Shown here: positions 26,105-26,307 of the stretch, piece by piece | Layout of the letters: each line of letters begins with the position of its first letter | How positions within the stretch are numbered: the first letter of the stretch is position 1 | Assembly (NCBI GenBank): GCA_017431395.1 | Contig: JAFRLD010000061.1 | Location: 1 to 26,307, forward strand | DNA: 26,307 nt | Direction of reading: 5' to 3' | From: Bacillota bacterium | GTDB taxonomy: Bacteria; Bacillota; Clostridia; Peptostreptococcales; Anaerovoracaceae | Made by a program: the position numbers and the translations under genes | The notes under the pieces: model-generated | Database searches by the model: none | The model's input: the letters and a program-made list of their open reading frames with translations, nothing else | Told to the model about the DNA's origin: nothing

Positions 26105-26307
26105 GCTCGCCGAAAGGGAAATGCCCCGGCCGGCGCGCACATTGAAAACTTCATAGTGTAGAAATTTGAGTCAAAAAATTTCTTGAAACCAAGCAAATAC
26201 CTGAAGTGGGTAAGAGCAAGGTTTCCGACAATTTCTCAAAACAATAAGATTCGGATTTAAGAAGAAGCTAAGCGTTTTGGGCAAGAGTCAAACGATTAAG
26301 ACTTTAG
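26105..26307 (+). other. Leader RNA of a probable rRNA operon (16S gene expected beyond the window)
   Basis: No coding signal was found from 25875 to 26307. After P2 the AT-rich leader contains the boxA-like element, a small hairpin (GAAATTT 26161-26167 with AAATTTC 26176-26182) and a longer-range match of GAAACC (26185-26190) with GGTTTC (26219-26224), features that fit rRNA leader processing. The sequence ends in a GTCAAACGATTAAGACTTTAG stretch that could lead into the 16S start. The 16S signature itself is not reached, so this is inference from promoter and leader character. Confidence 0.65.
26139..26152 (+). promoter_or_regulatory. boxA-like antitermination element
   Basis: ACATTGAAAACTTC resembles the CTTTGAAAACT element in the leaders and spacers of Firmicute rRNA operons, where NusB and NusE bind to prevent early termination. 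It lies 41 nt after the P2 -10 element. Confidence 0.6.

Noticed and set aside
25964..26161. A 65-codon open frame in the putative rRNA promoter region.
   Set aside because: It runs straight through the perfect P2 promoter and the boxA-like element. It has no good ribosome binding site and its composition is unlike a protein gene.

Overview
This 26.3-kb window looks like core chromosome of a moderate-GC, anaerobic Firmicute of the class Clostridia. The evidence is the low-GC-Gram-positive gene order tig-clpP-clpX-lon-engB, the HU/RqcP pair next to a SpoVB-type flippase, the arginine deiminase fermentation genes, strong AGGAGG-type ribosome binding sites and near-consensus sigma-A promoters. 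A family-level guess (Anaerovoracaceae/Family XIII relatives) would be low confidence. Every convincing gene is on the plus strand. I see no insertion sequence, prophage, CRISPR array or tRNA.

Layout. (1) 1-3587: the distal end of a histidine operon, hisH (cut by the window start), hisA, hisF, fused hisIE and a PHP-type histidinol phosphatase. (2) 3594-5051: a MocR-type GntR/aminotransferase regulator whose PLP-binding lysine position is leucine. (3) 5173-8421: an arginine deiminase operon in the order arcB-arcA-arcC, preceded by a perfect direct repeat and with a terminator-like hairpin between arcA and arcC. (4) 8608-9222: a lone CYTH-domain protein. (5) 9361-15566: the proteostasis block tig, clpP, clpX, lon and engB, followed by a DUF1232 membrane protein, hpt and a stand-alone pduL phosphotransacylase. 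(6) 17148-21878: a 1576-residue protein with BspA-type leucine-rich repeats, an InlB-type B-repeat, an Ig-like segment and fifteen ~77-residue repeats, but no visible signal peptide or anchor. It overlaps the start of a cardiolipin synthase by 8 nt. (7) 23498-25874: a SpoVB/MurJ-like flippase, HU and RqcP. (8) 25875-26307: a gene-free stretch with two tandem near-perfect promoters and a boxA-like element, read as the leader of an rRNA operon whose 16S gene should begin just beyond the window.

How the genes work together. ArcA, ArcB and ArcC convert arginine to ornithine, ammonia and CO2 with one ATP gained. Their AGA-rich codon use, shared with trigger factor, suggests high expression. The MocR protein lies between the histidine and arginine operons and is the obvious local candidate regulator. 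Tig, ClpXP and Lon cover nascent-chain folding and protein turnover. The least explained part is the giant repeat protein: it has the domain make-up of an extracellular adhesin but no export signal, and it is wired translationally to a phospholipid synthase.
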